Below, piece by piece: positions 1 to 10,981 of a stretch of 64,000 bases of DNA. Under the pieces are notes generated by a model, which saw nothing but the letters and a program-made list of their open reading frames with translations, did not search any database and was not told where the DNA came from. This DNA comes from Lepidurus packardi (lineage: Eukaryota; Arthropoda; Branchiopoda; Notostraca; Triopsidae). The stretch covers positions 11,353,412 through 11,417,411 of the forward strand of contig JAKZAN010000006.1 of assembly GCA_023053545.1 (NCBI GenBank), written 5' to 3'. The number at the start of each line of letters is the position of its first letter. The stretch's first letter is position 1. A program made the position numbers and the translations under genes.

Positions 1-152
1 AGCCGTAATTGCCCCAACTCCGACGGTTTTAACCATGGTAGCGGAAATCGTCCGGGTCAAAATGCCGCTTACCGTAATCGGTCGGAAAACCCACGGGCCG
101 CCCCGGGAGGGCAGGGTCGGCCCTAACTTCCGCAGAAGCCCCTTTCGTCCCA

Positions 153-3100
153 GTGGTTTCGACAACTTCTCTGGGTAGTCGACCAACCACTTTGCCGTTC
201 ATCTTCATCCATTTGGGCAGATGTATCGACGGAGTACCAGCAGTAGTGGATTCGGGTGGCGCACGATCGTTAGTACGAGAAGACATGATAAGCGGAATTC
301 GTGACCAAATCGAACCATATTTAGGTCCGAATATTTGTGGAGCGGCCAAGGAAGATTTGCCGGTTATGGGAACACTTGAACTCCGAGTTGTGTGGAAGGC
401 CGGAAGAGTAGACACGGTCAACCGATTTATCGTGGTCCGGCACTGCCCATTCCCCGTTATACTCGGCGTAGACTGGATGGGGCGGAATGACGTTGGCGCC
501 ATGGTACTGGGTAGAAGCACTATTGCCGTCCCGCGCGTGAGTCAACGGCTTCACATACCGAAGACAGAATCGTGGGTTTTGGAACAAATCGAGGACCAAA
601 GTGTCGAGCTATCGACGGATTTAACAAATAATTCCACGGCATTCGGAGGTACTGGGACGGTCGCCGAACCAGTAGGACCAGTCAGCCAACAGGAAGAACT
701 ACCTACAATCCCCACAGTTCTTCCAGATATTTCTGTGGAACTGAACACCGAAGAATCGTGGGTTTTGAAACAAATCGAGGACCAAAGTATTGTGGCGGTC
801 GCCGAACCAGTAGGACCAGTCAGTCAACAGGAAGAGCTGCCTACAATCCCCACAGTACTTCTAGATATTTCTGTGGAACCCAACCCCGAAGAATCGTGTT
901 GGTCCCCTCCCGGCTTCGACCCAGTCACGGAGAGCTTAGGCATCTGTACTATCTGCGGTACCACGTCCCTACCCGCCTCTACCATGGTTTTCGTTCGAGT
1001 TCACGCCCCTCGAGGTTCTCCGGAGACGGTGGTCGTTCCGTTAGTCCGTCACGCTCGATCTAGAAGAGAGTGGGTGATTCCCGAGAGCATACTCGCCGTG
1101 CAGGAAGGCTTCATAGATATTCCAGTGGTCAATTTAAGTTCGTCGCCAATTCAATTCCGAAGCGGTCAACGCCTATGCAGAGTAACGAAGCCAGGGATGC
1201 CAGTAGCCGAAGTTAAGGAGACGAATGGATCACCCGATGTAATCCTAAGCGTGTCCGAAGGAAATGCCGCCTCCAAGTCACCGTTGCAACTGGATATCAA
1301 CCCTGAACTCCCGCCCAGAGAATCCGAAGCCGTACGACAACTTGTTCAGAAGTACCAACATTGCTTTCAAGAATCTGAGGGCAGCTTGGGCCATACGGAT
1401 ATTGTCAGACACCGGATCGAGACTTCTGACGCCCCGCCCCTTTCCTGCCTCCCTCGAAGATTGTCGCCGGGAGAAAGAGAAGTAATAGCCGGACAAGTAT
1501 CCGACATGTTGGAAAAGGGAATAATTACCTCATCAGAAAGTCCTTGGTCGTCTCCAGTCGTGCTGGTACGGAAGAAGAATGGAGAGCTGCGATTCTGCGT
1601 GGATTACCGACGTCTTAATGCGGCCACAAAAAGAGACGTATACCCCCTGCCGAGGATTGATGACGTTTTGGATCGGATTGGAAACGCAAAATACTTCACT
1701 TCCCTAGACTTGGCTAGCGGTTACTGGCAAGTAGCAGTGGATCCTGAATATCAAGAAAAGACAGCTTTCGTGACTCCAGATGGTCTCTATGAATTCAAGA
1801 GGATGCCATTCGGTTTAAGCAACGCGCCTGCCACCTTCCAGCGACTCATGGACAGAGTCTTAGTTGGCTTAAAATGGCATCAGTGTCTGGTCTACCTGGA
1901 TGACGTATTGGTTTATGGAACAACATTTGAAGAACACCAGAGTCGATTGCAGACTGTACTAGAGGCGATTTCCCGGGCTGGACTTACCTTGAAAACCCAG
2001 AAGTGTGCGTTCGCCTACGAGGAGATTAAGTTCCTGGGCCATGTCCTGAATCACCAAGGAATCCGGCCTGACCCAGATAAAGTTCGTGCCGTCACGGAAT
2101 TTCCAGTACCCCAGAATGTTCGTCAAGTACGAAGCTTCCTCGGCCTCAGCAGCTATTACCGAAGATTCGTTCCCCGCTTCGCAGCCGTCTCGAAACCACT
2201 CACGGAAAGCGCCAAGTATGGAAGTGGGACATTAAGCAACAGGCTGCTTTTGACGGACTTCGCCAGTTACTAACAACCCCACCCGTGCTCGCTTCCCTTC
2301 GGACTGGATGGGATTTAGAGGTCCATGCAGATGCGTCGGGAGATGGATTGGGAGCTGTCTTGATTCAGCGGAACGGGGAGTGCGAAGAAACGATTGCCTA
2401 CCTAAGCCGGAGATTGACCCCCAGTGAAGAAAACCACCACAGTAACGAGTTGGAGTGCTTGGCGGTTGTTTGGGCAGTTGAAAAGCTCCGGTCGTATGTT
2501 TTTGGCCGTCCATTCCGGGTTATTATCGATAATTCGTCCGTCACTTGGCTCTACTCAAAGCAAGTCCTTCCAACCAAGTTCAGCCGCTGGATAATGGCCC
2601 TACAAGAGTACGAGATTACGTTTAAACACCGCAGTGGTAGGCCAAATGTCATCGCTGACGCCCTATCCCGTGCTCCGGTAGGAACAGCCGAAGACACGAC
2701 AGTCCCAGCGGAGCTTACAGTTGTGCTCCATCAGCACAAAATTTCCAAGGACCACCCTGGTTTTGATGCAACGGGCCGATGCTAAACTAGCACCCATACT
2801 TCAGAAGCTGGACGAATTCGGAGGCGGTGACGGTATTGGTAACTGCGAAGCCAACGTTTGTATTCGAGACTCGAGTACTGCATCTAAGCGGGAACAAAAA
2901 CGCTTACATGAGGAATTTGTCATTCGGCATGGAGTTCTGTACAGGCGTGGAGGCCCTAATGGAAGACCGTCACTTATTGCTATCCCGGCGCCAATGAAGC
3001 GGACTATCTTAGAAGAGTGTCACTCGGGCTCTACGGGCGGACATCTGGGAGTAACCAAAACGATTGCCAGGGTACGACAACGGTATTGGTGGCCGAAACT

Positions 3101-4359
3101 TCGTCGCCACGTTGGACAGTTCATCGCCGGATGCCCGCATTGTCAAGTGTACAAACAACCACCGGGGCTACAAGCCGGGCTACTGCAGTCCATTCCCCCC
3201 CCCTTCCCGACCTTTCGAAGTCTTGGGTATCGATCACGTGGGTCCTCTCCCCCGTACAGAAGGAGGCAATCGCCATGTGATCGTTTGTATCGATTATGGT
3301 ACGAAATGGATTGAAGCTCAAGCCGTCCCAGATACGACATCCCAAAGAGTCTGCAACTTTCTGATGCAAAACATCGTTCTTCGGCATGGTACACCAAACA
3401 AGCTTATCAGCGATCGTGGCACTGGTTTCACGGCTGAGTTGCTTGAGGAAGTCTTGGAAAAGATGCAAATCCAGCATGCGATGTCGGCCGCCTACCACCC
3501 GCAGACCAATGGTTTATGTGAACGGGTAAATCGGACATTGGTGGAAGTACTATCCGGTCTAGTGACTCCAAGTCAATCCAGCTGGGATGTGTATGTTACG
3601 CAGGCCTGTTTTGCAATCAACACCGCTGTGCAGGAGAGTACTGGGTTTACGCCGTTCCAGCTCGTGTATGGGAGACATGCAGTTCTGCCCGAAGAAACCA
3701 AATATCCCTGGCCAGAAGATGCGCCGGAAACATACAGCGAATTTCTTGATCGGGTCGAGTCTACGCGTCTGTGGGCCATCGAGAGTGTAAAGTCCAAGCA
3801 GAAAAAGCAGAAAACAAATTTTGATGCCCACCGGAAGGTGTCGGTTCCCTATCACGAAGGAGATTTAGTTTTGGTTCGTCGACGACTACGGGTGGTGGGG
3901 AAATGTCAGAAGATGCTCCCCAAGTATATAGGACCGTTTCAGGTGGCCGCCAAGCTTACGGAGGTGACCTATCGTGTTATGGATCTCCCAGGCCTAGAGA
4001 CAAGAAAGGCGTTACGAATTTTTCCCGTCCACGTATCCCAATTGAAGTCGTATCACGAAGGTTATCAGTCGGACGAAAGTGATCGGTCGTTTGAATCGGA
4101 CGTCGATGGGGGAAATAACACGGGGAATTTACAGCCAGGTCCAGCGCAGGAGGAAGCCACGGACGTCCAACAGGTAGCCGGCGGTGGTATAGAACTCGAA
4201 GTGCCAGACAACACAAGAAAGGATTCTGGTGGGATGACGCCGGAAGAAGGGTTGAAAAGTACTGGACGTAACGACATCGGAACAGCGAAGAAGGAGATTG
4301 CGTTGAGCCTTCCTGCACGAGTAAGGAAGCCTCCTAAGCGCTACGTCGAAGAATGTTGA
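153..4359 (+). pseudogene. Gypsy-1 protease-RT-RNase H-integrase polyprotein, frameshifted
   Basis: Four overlapping open segments (153-2273, 2285-2785, 2721-3314, 3064-4359) are one pol gene. The first has a retropepsin-like site DSGGA near residue 33 (DSG rather than DTG), a long spacer, then RT with FCVDYRRLN, SGYWQV, MPFGLSNAPATFQ and catalytic YLDD. The second carries RNase H (VHADASGDGLGAVL). The rest is integrase: zinc motif HSGSTGGH...CPHC, then core motifs near DYGTKWIEA, ISDRGTGF and AAYHPQTNG, and a C-terminal GDLVLV segment. Frameshifts fall near 2215-2225, near 2755-2775 and in a C-run near 3190-3205. Gypsy pol is normally one frame, so I infer at least three indels and loss of function. 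Confidence 0.88.
566..900 (+). repeat. In-frame tandem duplication in the pol spacer
   Basis: Two near-identical stretches of roughly 150-190 bp lie head to tail between the protease and RT regions. The peptide PVGPVSQQEELPTIPTV occurs in both copies and SWVLEQIEDQS recurs as SWVLKQIEDQS. The duplication keeps the reading frame and lengthens a non-catalytic linker. Confidence 0.8.
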
Positions 4360-4585
4360 ACCGGTTGATGCTAAATTGTATTACGAGTGACCTTGGCACG
4401 TGCTTTTGTTTGTGGGAAGTTGGTAAAATGGTAGTTTAACGAGGTCTAGCCTTTGTAGTAGTTTTTCCTTTGTAATGTGGTGTTTTTCTTTGTTGGGTAT
4501 TTTCACTGTCCCGATTGCTTTGAGTGTATGTCTTTTGGAAATTTTAAGAGGTTTGTTAAAATTTATGTGGTCAGGAAAGGCCGAG

Positions 4586-4741
4586 TGTAGCGGTTCGCGA
4601 GTCGAACCGCTAGCGAACCGCTAGCGAACCTCCGGGCAAGTAGAGAGAGAGTTGCGAGGGGGAGTCGTAGAGCGGGCTCGGGAGAAGACAGACGCGAGGG
4701 GTGGAGGCGTGGTGCGTACCAGAATTGAACTCCACGCGACA
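4586..4741 (+). repeat. Putative 3' LTR of gypsy-1 (156 bp)
   Basis: The segment starts TGTAGCGGTTCGC just after a purine-rich stretch and ends CACGCGACA, giving the usual TG...CA ends. It contains three close copies of GAACCGCTAGC-like sequence. The 5' LTR is outside the window, so identity between LTRs cannot be tested. The 226 bp between the pol stop and this LTR show no recognisable gene. Confidence 0.65.
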
Positions 4742-4802
4742 ATACTATTTAATTTAATGCTATTTAAACATTATTCGTACAATGCATGCTAGCTTTAATA
4801 TG

Positions 4803-5201
4803 GTAATTAGATATCAATAATTGTTTTCATAGAGTTTTTGTTTCTCTTGGCAAATAGGTACCGCCCAGGGCAGCTAACTTTGCAGTGAACCAGCAGCCTT
4901 TTTGCAGCCATCTGGGTTCTTCTCTGCGTTGTACTTTTGTTGAGTTTGTCTGGATTCTTCAAAGGTTGTTTTAGCCGAGAGTGTTTGTGTCCTGACACGA
5001 GGTGTCTCAGCTGCTGCTAAATTTGGTAATAAGATATGAATAATTGTTTTCATAGAGTTTTTGTTTCCCTTGGTAGATAGGTACCGCCCAGGGCAGCTAA
5101 CTTTGCAGTGAACCAGCAGCATTTTTTGCAGCCATCTGGGTTCTTCTCTTCGTTGTACTTTTGTTGAGTTTGTCTGGATTCTTCAAAGGTTGTTTTAGTT
5201 C
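4803..5201. repeat. 223-bp satellite, about 1.8 units
   Basis: GTAATTAGATATCAATAATTG at 4803 recurs as GTAATAAGATATGAATAATTG at 5026, a 223-bp period, with the whole unit conserved between them. The second unit stops near 5201 and runs into sequence ending in a splice acceptor before a myosin exon, so the satellite appears to lie in a myosin intron. Related blocks are at 8221-9034 and 31051-31267. Short ORFs on the minus strand here are by-products of the repeat. Confidence 0.9.
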
Positions 5202-5254
5202 TTTTTAAGAAATTCACAAGTCCGGATTCTAACCTCTTTTCTTGTTTTCTTGTA

Positions 5255-6765
5255 GGAATCCGTTTGGTTGCTGTTAATCCCTATGAAGAGTTACGTATTT
5301 ATGGCAATGACATTGTCCTGACTTATCGAAACCAGAGTCAATATGGGAATTTAGACCCTCACATCTTCGCAGTCGCAGATGAAGCTTATACGAAACTTGA
5401 AAGGTTCAGATTTTCCCTCTATTTGATTCCTTTTTACAATTAATTCCTCATTTTGTAAAAAAAAAAAAAAAAAATGGGCGATTTTTTGTTGCAGAGAGAA
5501 CCGAAACCAGTCCATCATTGTGTCAGGAGAGTCAGGAGCAGGCAAAACTGTTTCTGCCAAGTACGCAACTCGTTATTTTGCCCCTGTCGGAGGTTCTGCC
5601 ACTGAAACGCAAGAGGAGAGGACATTTTTGGCTTCGAATCCCATTATGGAGGTAAATATACTTCATTCTTGTTATTTTTCCTTTGAAAAAGTGGCAAAAA
5701 GCAGGGGAAAAAATGAACGGGAGCACAGTAGGCTTGTAAATTGGTTATCTTTGGCAGGCGATTGGGAATGCGAAAACGACGAGAAACGATAACAGTTCCC
5801 GATTTGTCAAATATATCGAAATCAACTTATATGGAAATAGGCAAATATATGGAAATCGACTTTAACAGTCTATATCAGACTACGGGAGCAAACATACGGA
5901 CGTATTTACTCGAAAAGTCACGGGTGGTCTTCCAGTCGAACCAGGAACGGAATTACCACATCTTTTACCAGTTATATGCTGCTGCTAGTCTTCCCGAGTA
6001 CCAGGATGTACGCTTAGGTGTGTCGATATGCTCTTCTTTTGCTTTTATGTAGCGTTAAATGCAATTTTGTTGCGTTTTGAATCGTTTCTTTATTTTTATT
6101 GTCATTAAGACAGCTTTCATTACACGAACCAGGGCGGGAGTCCTTACCTTGATTGGGTAAAGGATTTGGAGGAGTTCACGCACACCAATCGCGCCTTCCA
6201 TTCATTGGGCTTTAATGATGAGATCCAGAAGAACATTTTCAGGATTTTGGGGGCTATGTTGCACCTAGGAAATGTGCAGATCCAAGAAGCGGATCAAGAG
6301 AACTGCACCACCCATGTTTAAAAGTATTTATGTTTCAAGCACTCTTTAAGAAGAATTTTCGAGTTCTTGTAGTTCCATTTATTAAGATATTATTTTTAGC
6401 GTCCTGATACTCCTGGTTGATTCCTGCCACGTAATGGGTTTGAAATTGAATATAAAGAGGATTTGCGTAAATGGTTGCGTTATCGCCAGATTGTTACTAA
6501 GCGAGAAATGGTTACAAAGCCATTGAACCTAAAAGAGGTAAAAAGCGCTCAATTTTGTCCTTTCAAATAAAAAATAGTCAACATATAAAGTCAAAATGTC
6601 TACTTTTTCTTTTGTTTCAGGCGATATGTCCGCGTGACGCCCTAACTACGCATATTTATTGGCCTTTATTTTAAAAAAATGTGTCCCTGATCAACAAATC
6701 TTTGGCTAGTAATGTCACATCCTTGCGGTTTATCGGCGTCTTGAATGTCTACGGGTTGGATATCT
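5255..6765 (+). pseudogene. Unconventional myosin (class V-like) motor domain, decayed
   Basis: Several exons of a myosin head are readable with intron-like gaps. 5255-5405 gives [14 protein letters not shown]...[12 protein letters not shown]. 5494-5650 gives [20 protein letters not shown], the P-loop, followed by LASNPIME. 5758-6015 gives [15 protein letters not shown] (switch I region), then a frameshift, then [17 protein letters not shown] and [10 protein letters not shown]. 6120-6320 gives GGSPYLDWV...FRILGAMLHLGNVQI. 6440-6540 has KWLRYRQIVTKREMVTKPLN, and near 6715 there is FIGVLNVYGLDIY, the FIGVLDIYGFE switch II region with its conserved FE lost. Stops and frameshifts interrupt the later exons. 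Introns are kept, so this is a decayed gene duplicate, not a retrocopy. The match to class V is by family knowledge. Confidence 0.85.
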
Positions 6766-6940
6766 ACTTTACCTAATAGCCGCTCGATTTGCAGGTATTC
6801 ATGTTTGGGTACAAAAAGAAAAACCGAAAAGATATTTATGGGATTTTTTTGCTAGTCAACAATTGACAGCAGCAACTTGAGGATATAGTCAACGTTTTGG
6901 AAGATATCGTGCCACCCTTATGACCGCACTACAGGCAAGT

Positions 6941-7490
6941 AATCCGTCGTTTTGATCAATTTATTATTAATTTAGAATCTCTAAGGCTTATTTACCAGTA
7001 CATAAAGAAATGGCTTGAGTTAAACCTTTTGCTAGAATACCATTTTTAGATGGAGTTGGTAAACAGTTTATTTCTTACTTGGCTAATCGTTAGTTGATTG
7101 ACTCATTTAAATTAGCTCCCGATAATTTATTTTTTGAATTAAATTAAATTTAAAATCTCCTTTCATTCCCACCCATTTCAGAGAGCGCAGTTAAAGGAAA
7201 CATTTGACTACAATTACATGGCAAATAACCGTCGTTTTGATCAATTTATTATTAGCTTAGAATCGCTAAGGATTCATTACCAGTACATAATGAAATGGCC
7301 TGAGTTAGACCTTTTGCTAAAATACCATTTTTACGTTTAGTTGGGAATCAGTTTATTTCTTACTTGGCTAATCGTTAGTTTATTGAGTTATTTCAATTAG
7401 CTCTCTACAATTAATTTTTCTACAATTTCTCTACAATTTTTTTCATTTCATTTTAAATCTCATCCCATTCCCATCCATTTCAGAGAGCGC
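6941..7490. repeat. Two diverged tandem copies of a ~270-bp segment
   Basis: The stretch from CCGTCGTTTTGATCAATTTA near 6947 to CAGAGAGCGCAGTTAAA near 7190 is repeated from about 7229 to 7487, with many substitutions and small indels. Both copies include CTTACTTGGCTAATCGTTAG. It resembles an old tandem duplication of an intron-exon boundary of the neighbouring myosin pseudogene, with CATTTCAG acting as an acceptor in each copy. No intact coding sequence is left. Confidence 0.75.
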
Positions 7491-8437
7491 AGTTAAATTA
7501 AACAGTTAATTGTCATTATTGAAGAACTGAGTTAGGAAAAGGAAATATTTCAAAACTAACTAGTTCTGTTTGCACCGTTAATGCCAAAAAACTCTCATAA
7601 TGGCGCTCGGGTCGTATTGCGCTATTAGAACGCAGCTGTGGCTCGGTGGCAGCCCCTAAGGAAGCCTCTCCTCTTGGCGGTTAGCGTGTTTTGTCAGAAT
7701 AAGTGGCTTAAAAAGTGGAACTTTTTGGAAGTTTTAGAGGTAAGAAACAAGTGGAGAATACTCGCATTCACTTAGACTTAATTAATGTACCAAGTTTAAC
7801 GTATAAGTATGCCAGTTAAGCCCGTTCTTGCCATTTTTAAGAGCGATAACAGGCTGTCCGTTGCCTCCACACTCCAACGTTGTTCCAACGTTTAGATTTT
7901 TCTAAACAAACGAAATGTTTAGAAAAATGAAGGCTTTTTGTATTTTTACTTTTTTTCTATTTAACATAAGGAACTAGCAATAAGAAGAGCTTACTAGCAT
8001 ACAATGGGATAGAGTAGGCGCATTGAAATTGGCGTAATAAACTGCACGTGGTAAGCGTTCACTTTTGCGGGGAATTTTTCAGCACGATAGTGGAAAAAGG
8101 TCATTACTTTCCAGTTTCATGGCCATTTTTTATTTGTAGATTGGTTTGGTTTCCATTTAATACTATTTAATTTAATGCTATTTAAACATTATTCGTACAA
8201 TGCATGCTAGCTTTAATATGGTAATTAGATATCAATAATTGTTTTCATAGAGTTTTTGTTTCTCTTGGCAAATAGGTACCGCCCAGGGCAGCTAACTTTG
8301 CAGTGAACGAGCAGCCTTTTTGCAGCCATCTGGGTTCTTCTCTGCGTTGTACTTTTGTTGAGTTTGTCTGGATTCTTCAAAGGTTGTTTTAGCCGAGAGT
8401 GTTCGTGTCCTGACACGAGGTGTCTCAGCTGCTGCTA
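7395..8437. repeat. Segmental duplication, copy A (1,043 bp)
   Basis: This segment recurs without indels at 30225-31267 (constant offset 22,830). I noticed only about six mismatches, for example near 7534, 7746, 7805, 8310 and 8404. It contains no convincing gene. Its last part is the first unit of the 223-bp satellite. The two copies flank the viral array and its associated retrotransposon in direct orientation. Confidence 0.92.
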
Positions 8438-9034
8438 CATTTGGTAATAAGATATGAATAATTGTTTTCATAGAGTTTTTGTTTCCCTTGGTAGATAGGT
8501 ACCGCCAAGGGCAGCTAACTTTGCAGTGAACCAGCAGCCTTTTTGCAGCCATCTGGGTTCTTCTCTGCGTTGTACTTTTGTTGAGTTTGTCTGGATTCTT
8601 CAAAGGTTGTTTTAGCCGAGAGTGTTCGTGTCCTGACACGAGGTGTCTCAGCTGCTGCTACATTTGGTAATAAGATATGAATAATTGTTTTCATAGAGTT
8701 TTTGTTTCCCTTGGTAGATAGGTACCGCCAAGGGCAGCTAACTTTGCAGTGAACCAGCAGCCTTTTTGCAGCCATCTGGGTTCTTCTCTGCGTTGTACTT
8801 TTGTTGAGTTTGTCTGGATTCTTCAAAGGTTGTTTTAGCCGAGAGTGTTTGTGTCCTGACACGAGGTGTCTCAGCTGCTGCTAAATTTGGTAATAAGATA
8901 TGAATAATTGTTTTCATAGAGTTTTTGTTTCTCTTGGCCGATAGGTACCGCCCAGGGCAGCTAACTTTGCAGTGAACCAGCAGCATTTTTTGCAGCCATC
9001 TGGGTTCTTCTCTTCGTTGTACTTTTGTTGAGTT
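8221..9034. repeat. 223-bp satellite array, four units
   Basis: Unit starts at 8221, 8444, 8667 and 8890 are exactly 223 bp apart; the fourth unit is cut at about 9034. The units are nearly identical and match the blocks at 4803 and 31051. The cut in the last unit, after TTTTGTTGAGTT, is the left junction of the virus-like array. Confidence 0.93.
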
Positions 9035-9035
9035 G

Positions 9036-9101
9036 TTGTTGTGTGGGGTGTTGTCACACCCCACTTGTTGTGTGGGGTGTTGTCACACCCCACACAACAA
9101 G
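9036..9101. repeat. Two adjacent hairpins at the left end of the viral array
   Basis: 9064-9079 pairs perfectly with 9086-9101 (16-bp stem, loop TTGTCA). Immediately left, 9043-9050 pairs with 9057-9064 around the same loop. The right arm at 9086-9101 is the normal 3' UTR of the viral unit, while the left arm is its inverted copy. Beyond it the usual 3' end and poly-A of the other units are missing. It looks like a fold-back event at the end of the array. Confidence 0.85.
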
Positions 9102-9132
9102 TTATCGGACTCAAACTCACTTTAGCAAAACA

Positions 9133-10935
9133 TTAAAGTGCAGATTTTCCCGGGAGTCTCGGACGAGGGGACAATAGGGGAACAAGGCCGAGCTCAGGTG
9201 AGTTTTCTGTTTCACGTGTCCTTATATCGTGTTGAGATGGGGTTGAAACGGATACCATCACAGATGATGCAAGTGATCCAGTTCCCCTTTGTGTCATCCA
9301 ATTTCGAGCCATTATCATGGTGAGTACAATTAACCAGATAATGATTATTGTCAAACAAACAATTGTTGAAATGGATGGCCCCCCAATTGCCCCAAAAATT
9401 CCTGGATTGCCAACGGAAAAAGAGGTTCCATCCGCCGTAATCTCCCCCTCGTTCAACAAAGAGTCATGTAGGATCCGTTTCCTATCATTGACCCAGGTGG
9501 TGCTTTCTAACCGTAGCAGTACATCGGTTGTGTATAATAAACCCCTTTTTGAGGTGTCTAAGGTATGATAAGCTTGTAAATCAGATGGTAAAGGGTTGAT
9601 TTGGCCAAGAGGACGGATTGAAGGGGACATCTCGTACCATTGATTACCAGAGGAAAAACCTGGTAACGCTGGATCCTCACAGGATATCTGAACTGCAGAG
9701 TTGTGAATGGTTCGGTGTACAGGATGCATGAATTGTTCCACTTTGTTGTCATCTCGAACAATAGGGAGTAGTGTATAACATAATGTTTTTGGGGCCAATT
9801 TAACTGCAACACTACTGCATTTGCTAAGTTTAACGAGTTCCCCAGCCACAGTGGCTGACCACCCTGGTTGTCCAGTCAATCGGTATCCTAACATCTCAGG
9901 ATCTAATGCTGATGAATAAAGCATCTCCCGTCGAAGAGATGTTTCTAAGCGACACATATTGATCAAGCTGATTTGCCGAGAATTGAGAATCGCAGCGAGA
10001 GATGAGGAAACAGAAAACTCTGTTGCAGCCTGTATAAGCGACGACCAGGAGCCAACAACCTCAAGTGATTCCTGAGGCAATGGATAGGAACTCGCGTTGG
10101 TAATGAACAGAAAAGGGTCCGCGGTGGCCCACAATGACACGTGACGACGATCAATCACTCCACTTAAACGGACCCCCGTTGATAATTTGTGGATAATCAA
10201 GATTTCCCCACCTGTGGGAAATTTAAGAATAACTCCAGGACCACTGTACAGCTTGATAAGGTTGCATTCTGAGGTGTTTATGGCAGATATCCCATATGCC
10301 GCTCCACCTAGGTCCGTCATTGCGAATGGTCCATCCGACTCTAATTGTTCTCCAGATAATAGAGCATAGTTGGCAATTCCTCCCAGGGGGGACAAATTAA
10401 TCACTACTCTTACCGGAGCTAGACTGGCCTCCACCCATTCTACAACAATATGAACTGATTTTCTAACACAAAAGCCTTCCTGGTCGATTTCACCCTTGGT
10501 GCGAGTGCGCGTAGTTGAGCCCATCTTAGTTTCGAAGGCTGTCGTATGATACAAGCCTCGGTTTTGCGTTTTCCAATTGAGGCAGTCACGACCTCTAACA
10601 GGAATGGTAGTTGGAACTACCGAATGTTGCTTGTTTGCTGTTGGAGTTAGGTCACGGTCCCAGGTGCAGAAATAAGACTCATGGGTGACTCGCAATTGAC
10701 ACATCCACCCATCCACGACAACACTTCGTTTGGCTTGTAAGAGGGTTATCTCGACTGGGTGTTCCATTGCCGTTTCTTGTGCCTGGTGAAGGCATTGGTC
10801 CTCGGTCATTAGAGTAAAAGGAGATGTGTGCTCCAATTTCAAGCAATCAAATGCTTGAAGGGACTCCGCCAAGGAGGCTAATGTCAAAAACCCCAGTACT
10901 ATGATGATCATGTTGGTTTTGGATAGCGAGAACAT
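9133..10935 (-). CDS. Jingchuvirus-like glycoprotein ORF, copy 1
   Basis: A 600-aa open frame from ATG with the layout of a class-type viral membrane glycoprotein: a hydrophobic signal peptide at about residues 8-25, a cysteine-rich ectodomain with possible N-glycosylation sites (NLSP, NTSE, NASS), a transmembrane helix at about 518-541 (STIVCLTIIIIWLIVLTMIM) and a tail of about 58 residues. The N-terminal pattern FDCL...C...VEITLLQAK...C...C is what I know from chuvirus (Jingchuvirales) glycoproteins; a search would be needed to confirm it. In the virus it would act in cell attachment and fusion. The ATG follows a gene-start-like motif by a few bases. This copy reads Arg at the second residue of DRRHVSLW, where the other copies read Cys. 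Confidence 0.78.
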   Translation of the reverse strand: MFSLSKTNMIIIVLGFLTLASLAESLQAFDCLKLEHTSPFTLMTEDQCLHQAQETAMEHPVEITLLQAKRSVVVDGWMCQLRVTHESYFCTWDRDLTPTANKQHSVVPTTIPVRGRDCLNWKTQNRGLYHTTAFETKMGSTTRTRTKGEIDQEGFCVRKSVHIVVEWVEASLAPVRVVINLSPLGGIANYALLSGEQLESDGPFAMTDLGGAAYGISAINTSECNLIKLYSGPGVILKFPTGGEILIIHKLSTGVRLSGVIDRRHVSLWATADPFLFITNASSYPLPQESLEVVGSWSSLIQAATEFSVSSSLAAILNSRQISLINMCRLETSLRREMLYSSALDPEMLGYRLTGQPGWSATVAGELVKLSKCSSVAVKLAPKTLCYTLLPIVRDDNKVEQFMHPVHRTIHNSAVQISCEDPALPGFSSGNQWYEMSPSIRPLGQINPLPSDLQAYHTLDTSKRGLLYTTDVLLRLESTTWVNDRKRILHDSLLNEGEITADGTSFSVGNPGIFGAIGGPSISTIVCLTIIIIWLIVLTMIMARNWMTQRGTGSLASSVMVSVSTPSQHDIRTRETENSPELGLVPLLSPRPRLPGKSAL

Positions 10936-10940
10936 TGTGA

Positions 10941-10968
10941 AATGTTATCTTATGGTTTTTCTAAATCC
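10941..10968 (-). promoter_or_regulatory. Viral-type gene junction (gene-end plus gene-start motif)
   Basis: On the minus strand the upstream ORF's 3' UTR ends GGATTTAGAAAAACC (10954-10968) and two bases later TAAGATAACATT (10941-10952) starts the glycoprotein leader. The first motif matches the site where every later unit acquires its poly-A (CATTTAG followed by A). The second matches the extreme 5' end of the outermost copy (AAGATAACGTT). This is the organisation of mononegavirus and jingchuvirus intergenic junctions. Equivalent junctions lie at 13628-13655, 16312-16339, 18996-19023 and 21683-21710. Confidence 0.72.
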
Positions 10969-10981
10969 ACCGCCAGGCAAT

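Larger units (their letters stand above)
1..4741 (+). mobile_element. Gypsy-type LTR retrotransposon, 3' part (gypsy-1)
   Basis: The window opens inside a Ty3/gypsy-type element read on the plus strand. Protease, reverse transcriptase, RNase H and integrase follow in gypsy order to position 4359, then a short non-coding tail, a purine-rich stretch (about 4569-4585) and a putative 3' LTR ending at 4741. The gag gene and 5' LTR lie beyond the left edge. Pol is broken by at least three frameshifts, so this copy is dead. The sequence after 4741 matches the interior of a block that also occurs at 8160 and 30990, which shows that the element inserted into that repeat and fixes the right boundary. 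Confidence 0.88.

Noticed and set aside
4807..5122. Minus-strand ORFs in the 223-bp satellite (also at 8225-9120 and 31055-31394)
   Set aside because: They repeat with the satellite period, have no known domain, and the units are non-coding repeats.
8221..9034. CRISPR array
   Set aside because: The repeats are contiguous 223-bp units without spacers, in a eukaryotic context.
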